NCBI RefSeq assembly: GCF_030944625.1
Contig: NZ_JAUSXY010000001.1
Location: 1,798,001 to 1,862,000, forward strand
Source: Arthrobacter sp. SLBN-112
Lineage (GTDB): Bacteria > Actinomycetota > Actinomycetes > Actinomycetales > Micrococcaceae
Direction: 5' to 3'
Length of the DNA: 64,000 nt
Numbering within the stretch: the stretch's first letter is position 1; each line of letters starts with the position of its first letter. The translations under genes were made by a program, and so were the position numbers. Below the pieces are notes generated by a model. The model was given only the letters and a program-made list of their open reading frames with translations. It had not been told where the DNA came from and made no database searches. This document shows positions 27,137-35,105 of the stretch, piece after piece.

Positions 27137-28234
27137 ATGCGCGTTGAAAGCGCTCGACTTGACCGACTCACTGGCCTCAGGTTCATTGCCGCGCTTGCCG
27201 TTTTCGTTTTTCACGGGCTGCTGTTCATTGGTGGTGCCGAGTGGGATGTGGTGCACGCGGTCTTCGGCCAGGGCAGAAGCGGCGTTTCATTCTTCTTCAT
27301 ACTGAGTGGCTTCGTCCTGGCTTGGTCGTCTAGGCCTGGGGATACGATTCTCGGGTTCTATCGCCGACGATTCGCTCGTATTTATCCCGCCTACCTGGCG
27401 GCGCTTCTGATCGCAGGTCTGCTGTGGCTTATTCGCGACCCAAAGGGCCTTGCGAACGGATTGCTGACCCCATTCTTGTTGCAATCCTGGGTGCCCGATA
27501 AGCACGTCTACTTCGCAGTTAATACGCCCGCCTGGTCGCTCTCGGTTGAGGCGTTCTTCTACCTGATGTTCCCGTTTGTAATTGCCGCGCTCCGCAGGTT
27601 GTCTGGCCGAGGCTTGTGGGTCGCTGGTGCTGTAGCGGTTGCTGTGCCCATAGCGCTAGCTGCCATGGCTTCTCAATCGCTCAACCCGGCAGACCTCGAT
27701 GATGGCTCGTTCACGGCGTGGGCCGTTTATTACTTCCCTCCCGCGCGCCTGCCTGAATTCATTCTTGGTGCAGTGCTAGCGCTGCAGTTCAGGGCAGGGC
27801 TTCTCCCCACGATCTCATGGAAGTTCGCAGTCGCTTTGGCGGCGACCGCGTACCTTGCGGCAGGGCTGTGGCCATCGGCCTTCGGGATCGTGGCACTTGT
27901 TATCGTCCCGTTCGCCGTCCTGATAGTTGCTGCCGCACAGCGGGACATCGCCGGTACGCATGGCTGGCTCGGTGGCCGCTTTTCAGTAAACCTGGGTGCA
28001 ATCTCATATTGCTTCTATCTGGTTCATAACATCTTCATTGCCCGGCTCGCCCAGCCGGGATTTCAATCGCTTGGTGTCGATGAATGGGTTGGGTTCGGAA
28101 TCGCCTTTGTGCTGAGCTTTGTGACTGCGTGGGCGCTCCATAAGTACGTCGAGCTACCCTTTGACCGTAAGCTCGGCCGAGGTGCCAGCTTGAAGGCTGA
28201 CGCGACGGCGTCGGCCCCCGGTAGGCCATCATAA
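27137..28234 (+). CDS. Acyltransferase-3 family membrane protein
   Basis: 365 residues with about ten membrane spans. Family signatures: LDRLTGLRFIAALAVFVFHG near the N-terminus (catalytic His in FxFHG), SGFVLAWSSRP, RRRFARIYPAYL, NTPAWSLSVEAFFYLMFP and LGAISYCFYLVHN. Such OafA-type enzymes transfer acyl, usually acetyl, groups to sugars on the outer face. It is the first gene of the plus-strand EPS group, so it probably decorates the polymer. Confidence 0.9.
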   Translation: MRVESARLDRLTGLRFIAALAVFVFHGLLFIGGAEWDVVHAVFGQGRSGVSFFFILSGFVLAWSSRPGDTILGFYRRRFARIYPAYLAALLIAGLLWLIRDPKGLANGLLTPFLLQSWVPDKHVYFAVNTPAWSLSVEAFFYLMFPFVIAALRRLSGRGLWVAGAVAVAVPIALAAMASQSLNPADLDDGSFTAWAVYYFPPARLPEFILGAVLALQFRAGLLPTISWKFAVALAATAYLAAGLWPSAFGIVALVIVPFAVLIVAAAQRDIAGTHGWLGGRFSVNLGAISYCFYLVHNIFIARLAQPGFQSLGVDEWVGFGIAFVLSFVTAWALHKYVELPFDRKLGRGASLKADATASAPGRPS

Positions 28235-28460
28235 GTATTTCGGGCTTCCCGTCCACCAGACGCTGCGCCACCGTACCCACAGTTCAAGAGAGCAGCCCGT
28301 CACGATAGCTGCCGCACTGTATGATTAGGCCAACTATTGATCATACTCGGAGTCCATCCACTGACGCTGCTTACTCGACGGGCCAAACCGTTAGATTCGC
28401 AACCAGTAGGATTGCCCAAGGGAACGTTGCGGCTGAAAGCCGCGAGCATCGGGGGAATAC

Positions 28461-29558
28461 ATGCGAGTCATGTTCGACGACCAAATTTTTTCTCACCAGA
28501 GGCGTGGTGGGATAAGCAACTACTTCGTAAACCTTGCGGTTCGGTATATGAACGACCCGAAACTTGAAGTTGATGTTTTAGGTTTCCCGATACTCACCAA
28601 GAACGCCCATCTAAAAGAGGTTGGATTGGGAGCCTCGTTACCTATAAAGCACCTCAATAAGCGACCTGTCCTGATGACGGCCAACCAGATCGCAGCGGCA
28701 TTCCGGCACGTTCGACGTGAGCCTCGCCCCGATGTTGTCCATCATACTTATTACTTTGATCGCCCTTGGCGAACTCATCCTAAGAGCCGGCATGTAATAA
28801 CGATCCACGACATGATTCCAGAGCTGTTTCCGGAGCATTTTGGGTCGGGAAATCCTCATGCACTCAAGGATAAACACATACTCGCCGCTGATGCGATCGC
28901 TTGCGTCTCGGAAACGACAAAACGGGACCTCCTGTCTTTCTACCCGGGGTTGGACGTGCCAATCGTAGTGACGCGGCTGGGCGTTTCCGACGAGTTCAAA
29001 CCTAACCGTGAAGACCAAGGCGAGCACGGTAACTATTTCCTGTTCGTCGGCGCCCGCGGCGGGTACAAGAATTTTGAGGTTGTGCTGCAGGCCATGAGTC
29101 TGGTGGCGCGTGAGATTAGTGCGGATCTGGTAGTTGTCGGCGGTGGCGCGTTCAGTGCCGAAGAGGATAACCACATTATGCGTCTAGGGCTCGCATCCAG
29201 GATCCGCCATCTCTCGCCAACCAATCGAGAGCTAGAAGAGCTCTACAGGGGAGCGACGGGCCTGATCTTCCCGTCGAAATATGAAGGATTCGGCCTTCCG
29301 ACCCTGGAAGCGATGGCGTCGGGGTGTCCGGCTCTGCTAGCTGAGACCCCTGCACTGGTAGAGGTCGGAGGGGACGCTGGGGACTATTTCAAAGCGGATG
29401 ACTCGGAACTGCTGGCCACAAAGATGATGAGAGTGGCTGACGACGCCGATTTCCGTTTGCTGCTGAGAGAACGAGGTTTGGAGCGGGCCTCTCTTTTTTC
29501 GTGGGCAGCTACCGCGGCAAATACTCAACGTTGCTATCAGCTAGCACTGAGTGCATGA
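28461..29558 (+). CDS. GT4-family glycosyltransferase
   Basis: 365 residues. Motifs: MFDDQIFSHQRRGGISNYFV at the N-terminus (glycine loop), VVHHTYYF, VITIHDMIPELFPE, FLFVGARGGYKNFEVVLQAM and FPSKYEGFGLPTLEAMASGC (E-x7-E). This is close to mannosyltransferase-type GT4 enzymes of EPS clusters. GGGGG lies five to ten bases before the ATG. Its TGA overlaps the flippase ATG, so the pair is coupled. Confidence 0.9.
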   Translation: MRVMFDDQIFSHQRRGGISNYFVNLAVRYMNDPKLEVDVLGFPILTKNAHLKEVGLGASLPIKHLNKRPVLMTANQIAAAFRHVRREPRPDVVHHTYYFDRPWRTHPKSRHVITIHDMIPELFPEHFGSGNPHALKDKHILAADAIACVSETTKRDLLSFYPGLDVPIVVTRLGVSDEFKPNREDQGEHGNYFLFVGARGGYKNFEVVLQAMSLVAREISADLVVVGGGAFSAEEDNHIMRLGLASRIRHLSPTNRELEELYRGATGLIFPSKYEGFGLPTLEAMASGCPALLAETPALVEVGGDAGDYFKADDSELLATKMMRVADDADFRLLLRERGLERASLFSWAATAANTQRCYQLALSA

Positions 29559-30943
29559 AAAGTCCTGACGTGAGAGGCCTGGGCGTTCAGCAAGATCATC
29601 GCGAAGGTGAAGTGCTGGCTCATGACTCAACGGTATCCATGCGTCTCAGAACGAAAGCAGTAAAGACAGCATTCCTGACGGGAATCGGCTCCAAGGTTGG
29701 CACCACGCTCCTCGGCCTCTTGTCCGTGGCAGTCGCAGTCCGAGCTGTCGGTAATATTGAATACGGCGTCTTGACCACTCTTGTCGGGCTTGTCGCGGTA
29801 TTCGGATTTCTGGATTTCGGCGTCGGCAATGCTACGATTTTTGATCTTTCGCAGCTCCATGCAAGGGGAAATACGGCCGGTATTCGTAAGCTTATTGCAA
29901 ACTCACTTGCTTTTCTAAGTGGCATGTCGTTGGTTGTGGTGTTGCTCGTCATTCCCGGTGTTTTGTTCATGCCGAGCGTGTTGCTATTCGAGGCCCCGGG
30001 GGTGGATGAGCATCAGATACGAATATCGCTGGTCATATTCGCCGCTGCGACGGCCGTCGCCATTCCGGCAACATTAGGTTCCAGACTTGCCCTCGGCATC
30101 CAAAAGGGTTACATAAACAACTATGTGAACCTCGCATCCGCTGTCGGAGTATTCATCGGGGTATTGTGCGGAAGCGTTTGGCAAGAAAACCTCTACTTCT
30201 TCGTCGTTGTGTTTGTCGGCATCCCCGTGATTGCAAACGTTGCCCAAACCGTGCTGATGCTCAATTTGAGGCAGGGACGTTATAGTCCTTTATGGGCAGC
30301 ATGCGAGCTAAGCGTGATCGGTCGGCTCTTGACGCGGGGCGTCCCTTTCATGGGTTTGGCATTTGCAGGTGCCGTAACGTATCAAACTGACACCTTGGTC
30401 ATCATGTATGTAGTCGGTGCTGCTGGCGCCGCAACTTTCGGCGTCGTTCTCAGGCTTTTCAGTGGATTGACGACGTTGTTTACTGGCGGCCTTCAACAGA
30501 TGTGGGCGTCCACTGCTCACGCATTAGCCGATGGAGACATGCTCTGGGTGAGGAAGTCCTTCGCGCGGACTTTATATATAACCCTAGGGCTATATATTGC
30601 GGCATCATTGTTGATTGTTTTTCTCGGTCGATTCATCGTTGAGGTATGGGCCGGTGAGAGTGTAGTACCCGCTCTAGAGCTTCTTATAGCATTCGCATTG
30701 TGGAACGTCTATGCATTTGGCATGAGTCAAGTGAGCATGCTCTTGAACGGCGCGAATAAAGTGAAAGTCCAGGCCATCGCCGCGTGTCTAATGGCGGCAG
30801 CGAACCTGCCTGTGTCGATTTATTTTACAAATTCTTTGGGCCTATCTGGTCCGCTATATGGAAGCCTCCTTTGCCACGCTGTTTTCGTAGGAGTCCCGAC
30901 CGTCGTGATGGCTCGGCGCCTCCTGGTCAGTAAGGGCATCTGA
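29555..30943 (+). CDS. Wzx-type polysaccharide flippase
   Basis: 462 residues with about twelve membrane helices, MATE/MOP superfamily. Early segments SKVGTTLLGLLSVAVAVRAV and FGFLDFGVGNATI are typical of O-antigen/EPS flippases. It moves lipid-linked repeat units across the membrane. The ATG at 29555 forms an ATGA overlap with the upstream transferase; an internal ATG at 29639 would drop a polar N-terminal stretch and is a second option. Confidence 0.87.
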   Translation: MKSPDVRGLGVQQDHREGEVLAHDSTVSMRLRTKAVKTAFLTGIGSKVGTTLLGLLSVAVAVRAVGNIEYGVLTTLVGLVAVFGFLDFGVGNATIFDLSQLHARGNTAGIRKLIANSLAFLSGMSLVVVLLVIPGVLFMPSVLLFEAPGVDEHQIRISLVIFAAATAVAIPATLGSRLALGIQKGYINNYVNLASAVGVFIGVLCGSVWQENLYFFVVVFVGIPVIANVAQTVLMLNLRQGRYSPLWAACELSVIGRLLTRGVPFMGLAFAGAVTYQTDTLVIMYVVGAAGAATFGVVLRLFSGLTTLFTGGLQQMWASTAHALADGDMLWVRKSFARTLYITLGLYIAASLLIVFLGRFIVEVWAGESVVPALELLIAFALWNVYAFGMSQVSMLLNGANKVKVQAIAACLMAAANLPVSIYFTNSLGLSGPLYGSLLCHAVFVGVPTVVMARRLLVSKGI

Positions 30944-31113
30944 GGAGTCTGGTGCCGACATTTGAATCTGCATTGGCTGACAAGTGCTAGCTTCGACAGA
31001 CGTCCGCCAACCCAGGCTCGATGCTAGCCTTCCGGGAGGCCTGAGAACTTTGAGAGCACCGAGGAAGAACGGGGCAAAGCTCGCTTACAAGTCGCTGATG
31101 TGGAGTTGGGTGA

Positions 31114-31290
31114 CCTGTCGTCAGTCTGGACAGGGCCGTGCAGGACGCGGCCGCTTCCGTCAATGCGAAGTACGTCTGCCTGATCGAACCCAATGTCATT
31201 GACCCTTCGAAGGTCATTGCAGACAAGGGGCACGTGAATGACGGCGGCCACACGCCCATGGCGGAGCGCGTAGAAACCGCGCTCCGCTAG
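31114..31290 (+). pseudogene. Relic of an SGNH/GDSL hydrolase (C-terminal end)
   Basis: In one frame, closed by TGA at 31111 and ending at TAG 31288-31290, the product reads VSLDRAVQDAAASVNAKYV, then LIEPNVIDPSK, DKGHVNDGGHTPMAERV. The D..H pair in HVNDGGH matches the last catalytic block of SGNH esterases and the stop follows at the expected distance. The 5' three quarters of the gene, with the GDS serine block, is missing. This suggests deletion at the junction of a transferred block. Confidence 0.6.
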
Positions 31291-31295
31291 GTCGT

Positions 31296-31592
31296 CTATG
31301 CGGAAGAGCTCCCGGCCACTACATAGTCCCCGCGCCGATGACTAATTCTGCCAACACCACGTCGCTTATCATCGTCCGGGCCCTTTGCCGTCGTACGGGC
31401 ACCTGATTCTTCTTCAGACTGGCGGTGGGCAACGCCAGCAACGACAAAGGTGACCACAGCCAAGGCCGCGCTTATCGACGAGGATGATGGCGACGGTACG
31501 ATTAGCAGGCAGAGGCCAGCAAGGCCGGCTACGGCAGAGGCGACAGCCGGCTCAGGGGCAGCCAGTCGGGCGCGTTTCATGGGGTTCATCAT
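31296..31592 (-). CDS. Possible small two-span membrane protein
   Basis: Up to 98 residues (an ATG at 31580 gives 94). Two hydrophobic stretches (VASAVAGLAGLCLLIVP and ISAALAVVTFVVAGVAH) are followed by a basic polar tail. Divergent from the polymerase gene. The ribosome site is poor and the tail is compositionally odd, so it could be spurious. Confidence 0.3.
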   Translation of the reverse strand: MMNPMKRARLAAPEPAVASAVAGLAGLCLLIVPSPSSSSISAALAVVTFVVAGVAHRQSEEESGARTTAKGPDDDKRRGVGRISHRRGDYVVAGSSSA

Positions 31593-31631
31593 CCCAGAGG
31601 CAGGCAGCTAATCACGATCTAAGGGGCACAG

Positions 31632-33122
31632 ATGTTGGGGAAAACGTCAGCACTCACGCATGCCGGCAAGGCAGTAGGCTCGTCAAATCCCGCGCTGGCA
31701 ACAGTCGCAGCCCTGTTCCTTAGCGTGATCGCTCCTATCCTCATCACCTTTGGAACCCCTTATGACAGCTCCGATGGGCGTTACGTGGGGCCGCTGCTCG
31801 TCACGATCTTTTCCGCCTGCGCCTACTCAGTGGTGCTCGCGTCACGGGCACGTCAGTTGTTCTCAATGACGTTCTGGCTTTTCGTCTACGTATTCCTCGG
31901 TGTGGCGCCCATGATCCAGCTTCGGCTGGGTCAAGACACGAACACGGCCGTAAATATTAACCACGACCTGGACTGGCAAACCACGGCCGTCGTTCTCGTA
32001 GGGTGCCTTGCGTTCCTAACTGCGTGGCTGTTCCGGGGCAAGCCGGAGGACATGGCTCTCAAGCTGAGGGAACTCAACAGCCGCAAAGTTAATGTCCTCA
32101 CTTTGGCGGTGATCCTTATCTTCGCGTATTACGCATCCAAGCTCGGCGTCGCGAACCTGTTCGTCAGCCGTTTGCAGCTTGACTTCATACGAGGAGTTGC
32201 CTGGCCTGACCGGAGCACAGCGACTCTTGTTTCCGGTGCTGCGCAGATGGGTCTACTCGTTGCCGTTGTTGCTCAGATCCATGTAGCTAAGGCGCGGAAA
32301 GCCGCTGGTGAGCGTGTTGCCGTACTCCTACCGCTCGTCGCTGGGGTCTGCCTCTTGATCTGCGTGAACCCGATCAGCAGCCCCCGCTATGTATTCGGTA
32401 CGGTGCTTTTGGCGTTGCTAGCTTCGATGGGTGCTTTCTCCACTCTGGGAAGATTCCGAATTGGGGCGCTGGCGGCCATCTTCGGAATGGTCTACCTTTT
32501 CCCGATCATGGACATGTTCCGCACGTCGTTGACCCCCAATGCGAAGTCCCAGAACCCCTTGGAAGCCATGCTCAGCGGCGACTTTGATAGCTGGTCACAG
32601 GTCACCAATTCCATTGAATACGTGGACAGCTACGGGCACACTTGGGGCAGCCAAATGCTCGGCGTGCTGTTCTTCTGGCTGCCCCGAAGTGTCTGGCCTG
32701 GCAAACCTGTCGACACAGGTTCCCTGCTTGCGGACTTCAAGTTGTATGATTTCCGCAATCTGTCTGCTCCGCTCTGGGGGGAGCTCCTTGTTAACGGGGG
32801 ATGGGTGGCCTTGTTACTTGGTATGGTCTTAGTCGGAGTTATCGTCCGCCGGTTGGACCGCACGACCGAACTCACGCTGCAGACAAGCTCAGTGCCTGGG
32901 GTGTTGGGTTCGATTCTTCCCTTCTACATGCTGATCCTCTTGCGCGGGTCGCTGCTCCAGTCGATGGCTTATCTTTCGGTAATCCTGCTGGCGTACCTTT
33001 TCGTTAAGGAAGGAGCCGCGAGCAAGAGCCCGCGCTGGCCGGCATTCGTCCGCTCGTTTGGCCGCCCAGCGGGAATTGGGGTCGAACGGGAGAATGCCGC
33101 GGCTGTGACTCAGGAAGTCTAG
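31632..33122 (+). CDS. Wzy-like polysaccharide polymerase
   Basis: 496 residues with about twelve predicted membrane helices and a longer outside loop around 290-345 (TPNAKSQNPLEAMLSGDFDS; SIEYVDSYGHTWGSQMLG; LPRSVWPGKPVDTG). This is the pattern of oligosaccharide repeat-unit polymerases of O-antigen/EPS systems. With Wzx, Wzz/BY-kinase and the initiating transferase it completes a Wzx/Wzy pathway. AAGGGG lies six bases before the ATG. Its TAG overlaps a stop codon of the opposite strand relic that follows. Confidence 0.85.
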   Translation: MLGKTSALTHAGKAVGSSNPALATVAALFLSVIAPILITFGTPYDSSDGRYVGPLLVTIFSACAYSVVLASRARQLFSMTFWLFVYVFLGVAPMIQLRLGQDTNTAVNINHDLDWQTTAVVLVGCLAFLTAWLFRGKPEDMALKLRELNSRKVNVLTLAVILIFAYYASKLGVANLFVSRLQLDFIRGVAWPDRSTATLVSGAAQMGLLVAVVAQIHVAKARKAAGERVAVLLPLVAGVCLLICVNPISSPRYVFGTVLLALLASMGAFSTLGRFRIGALAAIFGMVYLFPIMDMFRTSLTPNAKSQNPLEAMLSGDFDSWSQVTNSIEYVDSYGHTWGSQMLGVLFFWLPRSVWPGKPVDTGSLLADFKLYDFRNLSAPLWGELLVNGGWVALLLGMVLVGVIVRRLDRTTELTLQTSSVPGVLGSILPFYMLILLRGSLLQSMAYLSVILLAYLFVKEGAASKSPRWPAFVRSFGRPAGIGVERENAAAVTQEV

Positions 33123-33331
33123 TTAGGATTCTGGGCTACCGTTTCCCCAGTTGCCGTCGTAAGGTTCACCACGGCAGGGTAACCGAAAGCGGTGGTAGAG
33201 GCGAACCCGGAGCGTGACCCGGTCAGCACGCTCACAGTCACGAAGCTGGATCCCGGTGCAGGAAAGTCCGTTTGGTAGACACCATGGGTTATCGCCGCAC
33301 CGATTCCCAGATAGACCGGCTTGATTGTAGC
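33119..33331 (-). pseudogene. Relic of an unknown secreted or surface protein
   Basis: In one minus frame the product reads YLGIGAAITHGVYQTDFPAP, SFVTVSVLTGSRSGFAST, FGYPAVVNLTTATGE and ends in QNPN at a TAG overlapping the polymerase stop. An in-frame TGA at 33332-33334 interrupts it; upstream in the same frame lies ISGLITSDGAGTIVCGA. The composition is that of a beta-rich extracellular domain. No start codon or family was found. Likely the 3' remnant of a degraded gene. Confidence 0.35.
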
Positions 33332-33446
33332 TCACGCGCCACAGACGATTGTACCTGCGCCGTCTGAGGTGATGAGGCCGCTGATCACCATGATGACGCC
33401 CACCGCAACGGTGGCAGTGCTCTTGGCAGTGGAGCCCACCGCCTAC

Positions 33447-33521
33447 GCCACCACGGCCATCCCCGTCCTGCCGTACGGCCCCGAACAGTCCCGCTGGTTC
33501 ATCAAGCGGCTCCAGGGAACT
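33447..33521 (+). pseudogene. Relic of the MBL-hydrolase 3' end
   Basis: Translates as ATTAIPVLPYGPEQSRWFIK RLQ, matching the last residues of the MBL hydrolase at 26594-26665 (ATKAIPVLPYGPEQSRWFIK). At DNA level the two stretches agree at roughly four bases in five, with most differences in third positions, so the copies split long ago. The rest of the gene is absent here. The two copies are direct repeats flanking the acyltransferase-GT-Wzx-Wzy block. Confidence 0.65.
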
Positions 33522-33598
33522 GGCGCAACAGCCACGACGCTTCGTAACAAACGGCCTGTCCTTGAGCAACCTTCAGGTTGGCTCCTTATCCTCTGCCC

Positions 33599-33742
33599 AT
33601 GGGCCGCTACGGGGGAAGTTACGACGTTCGTTATTCGAAGCGGGATGCTCGGCAGCGCAGACTGCGTTTCATCTCCTATGTGGCACTTGCCGCTCTGGCG
33701 GTCGCCACCATCGGTGTGGTACTCATGGCGTTGGAACGCTAG
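33599..33742 (+). CDS. Small membrane protein (47 aa)
   Basis: ATG at 33599, TAG at 33740-33742. A basic tyrosine-rich N-terminus (MGRYGGSYDVRYSKRDARQR) precedes one hydrophobic helix (FISYVALAALAVATIGVVLM) and ALER. Charge and hydropathy fit a single-span protein with the N-terminus inside. There is no strong SD. It lies in a relic-rich region, so it may be a remnant of a native neighbourhood. Confidence 0.5.
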   Translation: MGRYGGSYDVRYSKRDARQRRLRFISYVALAALAVATIGVVLMALER

Positions 33743-33854
33743 GACGCCAGTCCGCGGCCTACAAGACGGCGCTGAACTTCCAGGACGCCGCATCTTGAGC
33801 CAACCTTGAGATCAGCCCACACGGAAAATTGTGTGAGGCACGGCAAGGTGGAGT

Positions 33855-33971
33855 CATGCTTTTACGTCTCCAGGCACGGATCGATGCCCGCACTTGCGCC
33901 CCGCTTGCGGCCGTCCCGCCCCGCGGAGCGCCCGTCCTCGATGCGCCGGTCAGCGGCATCCACCCCGCGTG
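33855..33971 (+). CDS. Short leader-like ORF coupled to HPt-like protein 1 (38 aa)
   Basis: The ATG at 33855 has a strong GGTGGAG site three bases upstream. The product (MLLRLQARIDARTCAPLAAV, then PVLDAPVSGIHPA) has no recognisable domain. Its TGA overlaps the GTG start of the HPt-like gene (GTGA). It may be the 5' remnant of a lost upstream gene that now only couples translation. Confidence 0.35.
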
Positions 33972-34352
33972 AGCGCCCACTTTCCCGCGCTGGACCTTCC
34001 GGTCCTGGATCCGCGGTGCCTCGGCGTCCTGGGGGAGGAGTTGGAGAGCCTTTCCGGGGCCTTGGCGTTCATGGCGTCGTATCTGGACCTGCTGCCCGAC
34101 CGGCTGGCGTCAGTTTGCGCCGCGGTCCGCACGGCCGATGAGGACACCGCCATGGACCGGGCGCTCAGCCTGAAAGTCACGTCCAGCATGGTGGGGGCCC
34201 TGCAACTGGCGGCCTTGGCTGGGACCATGGAGGCCCTGGTGTGCCGGGGCGACTGGCCTGGCGCGGAACCGTTGCTGGATGTCCTGGCACCCGCCGTCGC
34301 GGCCGTCCGGGCGGCCGGCGCCGCCGTCGTCAACGCCCTGGTCCACCCGTGA
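33969..34352 (+). CDS. HPt-like protein 1 without phospho-histidine
   Basis: 127 residues, all helical, matching histidine-phosphotransfer domains in layout: LPVLDPRCLGVLGEELES, FMASYLDLLPDRLASV, then RALSLKVTSSMVGALQLAAL. In true HPt proteins this last block reads AHSLKGSSxxLGA; the His position holds Leu here. The same change occurs in two paralogues at 36143 and 43165. The GTG at 33969 overlaps a small upstream ORF. It may act as a binding or scaffold domain and not in phosphotransfer. The assignment to the HPt fold is by pattern, not by search. Confidence 0.65.
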   Translation: MSAHFPALDLPVLDPRCLGVLGEELESLSGALAFMASYLDLLPDRLASVCAAVRTADEDTAMDRALSLKVTSSMVGALQLAALAGTMEALVCRGDWPGAEPLLDVLAPAVAAVRAAGAAVVNALVHP

Positions 34353-34368
34353 GCGGTGCCCTCACGTC

Positions 34369-34603
34369 CTAGGCCCCAGCTATGAGCCGGCCGGGCGGCA
34401 GGTGGCCCCGGACCCGTAGCGCAGCGCAGCCAGTCCGCAGCGCTGCGGTGAAGGCATCCCGGATGGCCGGTGTGCTTGTAACCGTCCAGTCCACCCGGCC
34501 CTTCACCTCAGCCTCGTCCTTGTCCCACTCGAACCAGTTGATCATCTTCAGGTTGGGGAACTGCGCGTGCGTCTGGGCGCTGAACATCTGTTCCCACCAC
34601 CCG
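34369..34603 (-). pseudogene. GH26-like gene relic (C-terminal fragment)
   Basis: Reads WWEQMFSAQTHAQFPNLKMI, NWFEWDKDEAEVKGRVDWTV and TSTPAIRDAFTAAL on the minus strand. It is a near copy of the last 75 residues of the intact GH26-like gene at 38519-39823; most bases match. Homology stops abruptly near 34603, where the BcsB-like fragment on the other strand begins. The end of the copy has a frame-altered tail (RTGCAALRVRGHLPPGRLIA). A broken duplicate. Confidence 0.8.
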
Positions 34604-35103
34604 TCGCCGCCATCAGCCTCCAGCTCCGCGGCACCCACACCGCCGTCCCCACCGGCGGCCAGGCCGCGCTTTCCGTCTACTGGAACGACTACCTGCTCAG
34701 CTCCCAAACCCTGGACGGCGACACCTTCGACATCACCGCGGACAACCCCGCCAGCCACATCCAGTCCCGCAACGGCCTCCGCCTGCGGCTCACCGCCCTC
34801 CCCGCCGGCGGCGACTGCTCCGGCCCCGCCGGCCTGCTCCCCATGGAACTCACCGTGGACACCACCGGCAGCAAACTCACCGCCCAGCGCGGCCACTCCA
34901 TCAAGCCCGGCTTCGCCCGCTTCCCCCAAGTACTGGGCAGCACCCTTCCCATCGCGTTCGACGCCGGCGCTACCGCCCAGCAAAACACCATCAACGCAGC
35001 CACGCTGGCGTGCTCCCTCCAACGCGACAACGACGCCCCGCTCCGGCTCGCAGGCTTCCGCACCGTCTCCAGCAAGGACATCGAATACGGCGTGGGCACC
35101 AGC
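34604..35103 (+). pseudogene. BcsB-like beta-sandwich fragment
   Basis: In frame with 34567-35280: ISLQLRGTHTAVPTGGQAAL, SVYWNDYLLSSQTLDGDTF, NGLRLRLTALPAGGDCSG and TVDTTGSKLTAQRGHSIKPG. The repeated-strand pattern with one Cys and an N-x-L-x-L motif resembles carbohydrate-binding domains of BcsB, the periplasmic partner of cellulose synthase. Both ends are truncated: it joins the GH26 relic at 34603 and a GT2 gene in another frame near 35105. The BcsB link is inference. Confidence 0.5.
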
Positions 35104-35105
35104 GC

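Larger units (their letters stand above)
30944..31631. other. 690-base spacer with gene relics
   Basis: Between the flippase and polymerase genes. It contains an SGNH-hydrolase 3' relic (31114-31290) and a weak minus-strand frame for a small membrane protein (31296-31592). AAGGGG at 31620-31625 precedes the polymerase start. The remainder shows no gene. Confidence 0.5.
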
